Below, one piece after another: positions 60,371 through 64,000 of a stretch of 64,000 nucleotides of DNA. This DNA is from Asticcacaulis sp. UBA2476 (GTDB lineage Bacteria > Pseudomonadota > Alphaproteobacteria > Caulobacterales > Caulobacteraceae). A program made the translations under genes and the position numbers. The notes under the pieces are model-generated. The model was not told the DNA's origin, ran no database searches, and saw only the letters and a list, made by a program, of their open reading frames with translations. The first letter of the stretch is position 1, and each line of letters opens with the position of its first letter. Location of the stretch: contig DDPE01000038.1 of NCBI GenBank assembly GCA_002342035.1, positions 124,001 through 188,000 on the forward strand. Reading direction: 5' to 3'.

Positions 60371-61564
60371 ATGCCGAGCCCTACGCGCCTTTGGGAGACG
60401 TTTTCGGTGACCCTGCGGCTGGGCCTGACCTCGTTCGGCGGGCCGATTGCCCATCTGGGTTATTTTGAAAACACCTATGTGCGCCGCCTGAACTGGTTGA
60501 CGCCACAGGCTTACGGCGAAATTGTCGCCCTGTGCCAGTTACTGCCGGGCCCCGCCAGTTCACAGGCCAATTTCCTGATCGGCTGGCAACGGGCGGGTGC
60601 GTGGGGCGCGCTCCTGTCATGGATCGGTTTTACCCTGCCGTCGGCGCTGCTGATGTATGGACTGGCCGTCGCCGCCCCGCATCTTAATGGCCCGCTAGCT
60701 AAGCCGATCTTTCACGCCCTAAAACTGGTCGCCGTCTGCGTGGTCGCGCAGGCCGTGTGGAGCATGGGCCGTAAGCTGTGCCCCGATGCTCAGCGCCTGC
60801 TGATCGCCGCTGTGTGCGGGCTTGGGGTGGTTATGATCGGCGGTGTGTGGGCACAGGTCGGCGCAATTGCCGTTGCGGCCATTGCGGGCCTTAGCCTTTG
60901 CCGCGCCACTGAGGTCGCCACCACGGGCCTTAGCCTGCCCATCAGCCGCAACACCGGCCTGATCGCGCTTGGGGTATTTGCCGTCTTTATGGTGGGATTG
61001 CCGTTTGTGGCGAGCCATGACCGGCTGCTCGGCCTGATCGACATTCATTACCGCGCCGGTGCGCTGGTGTTCGGCGGCGGGCATGTGGTGCTACCGCTGC
61101 TGCATGAACCGATGGTGGCCAATGGCCTGATCAGCGACGCTGATTTCCTGAGCGGTTACGGCGGGGCTCAGGCTGTGCCGGGGCCGCTGTTTACGCTGGC
61201 CGCCTATCTGGGCGCGATGTCTGCGCCTGCGGGTGCGGCACCCCTATGGGCGTTGAGCGTGCTGATTGCCCTGTCTCTGCCCGGACTTCTGCTGGCCATA
61301 GCCGGTGCGCCGCTGTGGGCGTGGATCAGATCTCATCCGGCGGCACAAACCGCCCTGATGGGGATAAACGCGGGCGTGGTCGGCATACTGGCCGCCGCGC
61401 TCTATAGCCCGGTTGGCACCTCAGCGATCCTAAGTCCACGCGATGCGCTGATCGCGGTCGCGGGCGTCTTCGCTTTGGAACGGCTTAAGACTCCGCCCCT
61501 CATGGTCGTGGGCGCAATCATAGCCATCTGCGTGGCGGGCGAAATCGTGAACGCTGTAGTTTAG
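60371..61564 (+). CDS. chrA: Chromate transporter ChrA
   Basis: A 397-residue bidomain CHR protein. CHR domain 1 has LGLTSFGGPIAHLGYFENTY and CQLLPGPASSQANFLIGWQ. Domain 2 has GALVFGGGHVVLPLLHEPMV and GYGGAQAVPGPLFTLAAYLG. About ten to twelve membrane helices are present. Long-chain ChrA proteins expel chromate using the proton gradient. The start at 60371 (MPSPTRLWETF) has GAGGA inside a three-codon leader; an earlier in-frame start would lie within the hairpin. Its stop overlaps the converging Sel1-like gene. Confidence 0.9.
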   Translation: MPSPTRLWETFSVTLRLGLTSFGGPIAHLGYFENTYVRRLNWLTPQAYGEIVALCQLLPGPASSQANFLIGWQRAGAWGALLSWIGFTLPSALLMYGLAVAAPHLNGPLAKPIFHALKLVAVCVVAQAVWSMGRKLCPDAQRLLIAAVCGLGVVMIGGVWAQVGAIAVAAIAGLSLCRATEVATTGLSLPISRNTGLIALGVFAVFMVGLPFVASHDRLLGLIDIHYRAGALVFGGGHVVLPLLHEPMVANGLISDADFLSGYGGAQAVPGPLFTLAAYLGAMSAPAGAAPLWALSVLIALSLPGLLLAIAGAPLWAWIRSHPAAQTALMGINAGVVGILAAALYSPVGTSAILSPRDALIAVAGVFALERLKTPPLMVVGAIIAICVAGEIVNAVV

Positions 61565-61848
61565 GCCACCAGACCGATACGGCCCTGATCCAGCCACTGA
61601 CGGGCGCAGCGCTGAGCTTCGGCCACATCTTCGCGTTCCATCTCTTTTGACAATTCCCGGCGATAGACGCTGGCCTCCAGGCTGCCGCGCATGGCCGCCA
61701 GATTGAACATCATGTGCGCCGACACCAGATCAACCGGCGCGCCGCCGGAACCGGTGGAATACATCATGCCCAGACGCATCAGGTCGTCAGACCCCATATC
61801 CGGGGTCGGCAGAGGCAGTGGAGCCATTTCATTAGCTGCGATAGTCAT
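61561..61848 (-). CDS. Small Sel1-like helical protein
   Basis: A 95-residue protein from ATG 61848 (MTIAANEMAPLPLPTPDMG); an in-frame ATG at 61944 would add 32 residues. The body is one Sel1/TPR-like helical hairpin (DDLMRLGMMYSTGSGGAPVD, LVSAHMMFNLAAMRGSLEAS) and a C-terminal helix (MEREDVAEAQRCARQWLDQG). Similar small proteins are widespread in Caulobacterales. The role is unknown. It converges with chrA, the two stop codons overlapping by four bases. The AT-rich island lies upstream and probably contains its promoter. Confidence 0.75.
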   Translation of the reverse strand: MTIAANEMAPLPLPTPDMGSDDLMRLGMMYSTGSGGAPVDLVSAHMMFNLAAMRGSLEASVYRRELSKEMEREDVAEAQRCARQWLDQGRIGLVA

Positions 61849-61915
61849 TGAACTTAAACCCGCGCATTTTGCGCGTTCCCTTGCTGTTGATAAGTCTAGT
61901 TTTTCACCAGCAAGT

Positions 61916-62110
61916 GAAGTTAAGGTTAATTCCGCATTTTTCATGAAAAATTTTATGTAAAAACAAAGTTAATTTTAATAAATTTATTTACAATTAAATA
62001 CATAATCATTAAAAATTACAAAATATTTAAATATAGAATTAGATATATTCGTAAATATACCAGAAATTATCGTTAATAATTCATATTAAGCTTGTTAACA
62101 CATCCAAATA
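61916..62110. other. Extremely AT-rich intergenic island
   Basis: About 195 bases are made almost wholly of A and T (runs such as ACAAAATATTTAAATATAG), in striking contrast to the GC-rich surroundings. Several TTAA tetramers occur but none in the TTAA-N7-TTAA spacing. No ORF is present. It may be a strong promoter region for the RcnB-like gene, a nucleoid-protein (GapR/HU-type) binding tract, or a horizontally derived segment. The remaining 62111-62354 is ordinary upstream sequence. Confidence 0.6.
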
Positions 62111-62354
62111 CACACTTATATTTCCAACAGACCAAAGCAAACACCGACGACACCCCAAAGGTTTCATCCGCGATTCAGCTTGCGCGCGCGAAATGTAATA
62201 CTGACGAAACCGTTCAGGTTCCATTCAGCCACGCCCTGCCATAGTGGGCTCAATCCGGAAAAATATTTCCGCAGAATTGGTTTTAAAGGCCCGAACCCGC
62301 AATCGCGCTGACACGGCTCCCTTTTTAATCCCGTAGTGAGTGAGGACTTTTGTT

Positions 62355-63218
62355 ATGAAGACCCGCAAAACCGCCGCTGCGTTTGCCTTCTTGATGGGGG
62401 TGGGCTTTGCCGCCGAGGCGCTGGCTGGCTCCGCCATCGGCCCGTCCGAGCGCCAGCAGCAGGAAGTGCGCCGTAACCAGAACCGTCAGGCGCCGGTCAC
62501 CGTCGCTCAGCGCGGCCCGGATCGCGATGATGACCGCGATAACCGCCGCGAGGCGCGTCCGCAACAGCGTCAGGAAAACCGCGGTCAACGCACTGAAAAC
62601 CGCCAGTCAGAGCAGCGCCCACAGATCGAGCGCCCGCAGGGCCGCCCCGGCACCCAGCCCTTACGTCCGCAGATCCCGCAGGCACAGCGACAAGATAATC
62701 GTCAGGATTTCAGGCAGGAGCGCCGCGATGACCGGCAGGACTTCCGTCAGGAACGTCGCGACGACCGCCAGGATTATCGCCGCGACCCGACTCCAAGCCG
62801 TCCCGACTACCGTCAGGATCGCCGCGATGATCGCGGGGACTACCGCGCCGATCGCCGGGACGACCGTAGAGATTACGCGCGCCAGCAGCAGTGGACCCGC
62901 AATCACAACTGGTCGAGCTATCGCCGTCCCACCTATCGCAATGATCGCGACTGGCGTGACTATCAGGGCGCCCGCCGCGGCTACTACTACGCGCCGGGCT
63001 ATGGCTACTACCGCCCGCCCGCCCAGTATTACGGCCACCGCTGGAACCGGGGTCAGCGCCTGCCGAGCTATTACTATAGCTACCGGGTCTATGATCCCTA
63101 CTATTACGATCTGCCCGCCGCCCCTTATGGCTATGAATATGTCTATAGCGGCAGCGACATCATTCTGGTGGCTTTGACGACCGGCATTATTCTGGATGTG
63201 TTTTTCGACATATTCTGA
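62355..63218 (+). CDS. RcnB-like Arg-rich secreted repeat protein
   Basis: A 287-residue protein with a signal peptide (about 1-25, FAAEALAGSA). A long Arg/Asp/Gln repeat region (about 40-185) has tandem units RQDFRQERRDD and RQDYRRDP; the DNA repeats lie at about 62700-62890. A C-terminal Tyr-rich RcnB-type domain follows (about 195-287, ARRGYYYAPGYGYYRPPAQY, then RGQRLPSYYYSYRVYDP). It ends with a hydrophobic helix (IILVALTTGIILDVFFDIF). RcnB in E. coli is a periplasmic nickel/cobalt-homeostasis protein; long repeat versions in Caulobacterales are uncharacterised. ATG 62355 follows GTGAGGAC; terminator at 63257-63286. Confidence 0.78.
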   Translation: MKTRKTAAAFAFLMGVGFAAEALAGSAIGPSERQQQEVRRNQNRQAPVTVAQRGPDRDDDRDNRREARPQQRQENRGQRTENRQSEQRPQIERPQGRPGTQPLRPQIPQAQRQDNRQDFRQERRDDRQDFRQERRDDRQDYRRDPTPSRPDYRQDRRDDRGDYRADRRDDRRDYARQQQWTRNHNWSSYRRPTYRNDRDWRDYQGARRGYYYAPGYGYYRPPAQYYGHRWNRGQRLPSYYYSYRVYDPYYYDLPAAPYGYEYVYSGSDIILVALTTGIILDVFFDIF

Positions 63219-63256
63219 TCATCTGATCTAATGGGCAGGTCATGGCCCTAAACTTG

Positions 63257-63286
63257 AGGCTCCCGTAAATTGCGGGGGCCTTTTTT
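63257..63286 (+). terminator. Rho-independent terminator after RcnB-like gene
   Basis: AGGCTCCCG (63257-63265) pairs over 9 bp (one G-U) with CGGGGGCCT (63273-63281), then a T-run to 63286. Confidence 0.85.
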
Positions 63287-63463
63287 ATGCCTCTGATTAA
63301 TATGTCATCCGATTTTTATTTACAGCTTAAAGCATTCGCATAAGTAACGAACGCATTTCACATCCATACTATTAAGGCGATACAACAGATCGATATTTTA
63401 CATGCCTGATATTAGGGTCAAGCGGCAACGCATCCGTAATATTTACACGCAAAGGAGATATCT

Positions 63464-63850
63464 ATGAATGCTCGTAACCTTATGATTACCGCCGCTATGT
63501 TCGGCGCACTCACTGCCCCGCTCGCTTTGGCCCAAACCACGCAGCCCACCGCCGCTCAGGACAATGCCACCCAAAACGAAGGCACCGCCGCCCTGAACGC
63601 TCAGGCCAAGGCCACCGCTATGGCAACCGTCGCCGCCGGCCCGACCGGCCTTGCCGCCCCCGAAGCGACCGAAGGCTCAGTTCCGGCCAGCACCGCCACC
63701 AGCGTTCCGGCGCCCGATACCATGAACCCGGAAACGCCGGATCATAATATGAGCGATCCATCGGCCGCCCCGGCCCCGACGCCTCTGCCTGCGGAGCCTG
63801 ATGCACAACAGCCAATGCCGACCGAACCCAAGACTGACGGCGGCATGTAA
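63464..63850 (+). CDS. Ala/Pro/Thr-rich secreted protein, unknown
   Basis: A 128-residue low-complexity protein with a signal peptide (about 1-23, PLALAQTTQ). The mature part is Ala/Thr/Pro-rich and acidic (TGLAAPEATEGSVPASTATS, PSAAPAPTPLPAEPDAQQPM), with no folded domain visible. It ends in KTDGGM. AAGGAG precedes the ATG closely. It is likely periplasmic or surface-exposed. No family was recognised; it may be an intrinsically disordered envelope protein. Confidence 0.6.
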   Translation: MNARNLMITAAMFGALTAPLALAQTTQPTAAQDNATQNEGTAALNAQAKATAMATVAAGPTGLAAPEATEGSVPASTATSVPAPDTMNPETPDHNMSDPSAAPAPTPLPAEPDAQQPMPTEPKTDGGM

Positions 63851-63873
63851 ACCGCTTTAAAATAGTACCTTTT

Positions 63874-63906
63874 AAGGCCCCTTCCGCACCGGATGGGGCC
63901 TTTTTT
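63874..63906 (+). terminator. Rho-independent terminator after Ala/Pro-rich gene
   Basis: AAGGCCCC (63874-63881) pairs with GGGGCCTT (63895-63902), and a T-run continues to 63906. The remaining bases to the window end hold no supported gene. Confidence 0.85.
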
Positions 63907-64000
63907 CGTGTGAAGGGCTTAAAATCCAAACTCGCGGATCAGGCGTAAACAGGCTGCATTTAGATAAATGCTTAACCTTAACTCTGATCTACAGGTGCCT

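Noticed and set aside
61916..62110. Replication origin
   Set aside because: AT-rich, but there are no DnaA boxes, no full CtrA site pairs and no origin-linked genes beside it.
62700..62890. CRISPR-like repeats
   Set aside because: The repeats are in frame within a coding sequence, lack spacers of constant size and encode a low-complexity Arg-rich tract.
63929..64000. Minus-strand frame open from the right edge ending ACLRLIREFGF
   Set aside because: Codon use (TTA, AGG, CTA, AAT) is unlike neighbouring genes and no family is recognisable; too short to support as a partial gene.

Overview
The window reads as chromosomal DNA of a stalked, holdfast-forming alphaproteobacterium of the Caulobacteraceae, most likely Asticcacaulis. 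This is inferred from the set of holdfast (hfs) genes, the FecI/FecR-coupled TonB receptor with an STN domain, the RcnB-like Arg-rich secreted protein and the overall GC-rich coding style. No rRNA, phage, CRISPR array or complete insertion sequence was seen.

Region 1 (1-7.0 kb) is a pectin-responsive surface locus. It has the first codons of a divergent LacI-type regulator, an ECF sigma factor, its FecR anti-sigma partner, an STN-type TonB-dependent transducer, an alpha/beta-hydrolase esterase and a secreted pectin methylesterase. Region 2 (7.2-12.0 kb) has a tiny Cys-Cys ORF, a Cupin_3 protein and a copper-resistance operon: a CopL-like Cys/His-rich protein, then CopA, CopB, CopC and CopD.

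Region 3 (12.0-38.1 kb) is almost entirely on the minus strand and looks like one uptake-and-catabolism regulon under an Lrp/AsnC regulator. Its core is a nine-gene operon (28.1 to 18.1 kb). It encodes a HAD enzyme, an OrdL-type amine oxidase, a complete Dpp/Opp-like ABC importer, and the three parts of an opine-oxidase/HcnABC-like flavoenzyme ([2Fe-2S] protein, FAD/NAD protein with a BFD-like domain, DAO subunit). Around it lie an M20 amidohydrolase, a class III aminotransferase, two aldehyde dehydrogenases, a hydroxyacid dehydrogenase, a tartrate/malate-type dehydrogenase, a siderophore-type TonB receptor and a periplasmic/membrane module (DUF4198, HupE/UreJ). My inference is import and breakdown of an N-substituted amino acid (opine, polyamine conjugate or opine-type metallophore). 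The substrate cannot be read from the sequence.

Between 38.1 and 39.0 kb is a decayed stretch with a short-chain-dehydrogenase fossil fused to an IS3-type transposase relic, then tRNA-Ser(GCU).

Region 4 (39.2-60.3 kb) is a split holdfast locus. hfsE, hfsF, hfsG and hfsH (phosphoglycosyltransferase, flippase, GT2, deacetylase) lie at one end and hfsB, hfsA and hfsD (chain length/export) at the other. Between them are an AsmA protein, a secreted M48 protease operon, catalase, small proteins, and a three-gene cassette (HAD-UbiA polyprenyl-phosphate enzyme, GT-C-like membrane protein, SMR-type flippase) that resembles a lipid-linked sugar decoration system. No Wzy-type polymerase was recognised. 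Region 5 (60.3-64 kb) has a ChrA transporter with a hairpin over its leader Shine-Dalgarno, a Sel1-like protein, an extremely AT-rich intergenic island, an RcnB-like repeat protein and an Ala/Pro-rich secreted protein.
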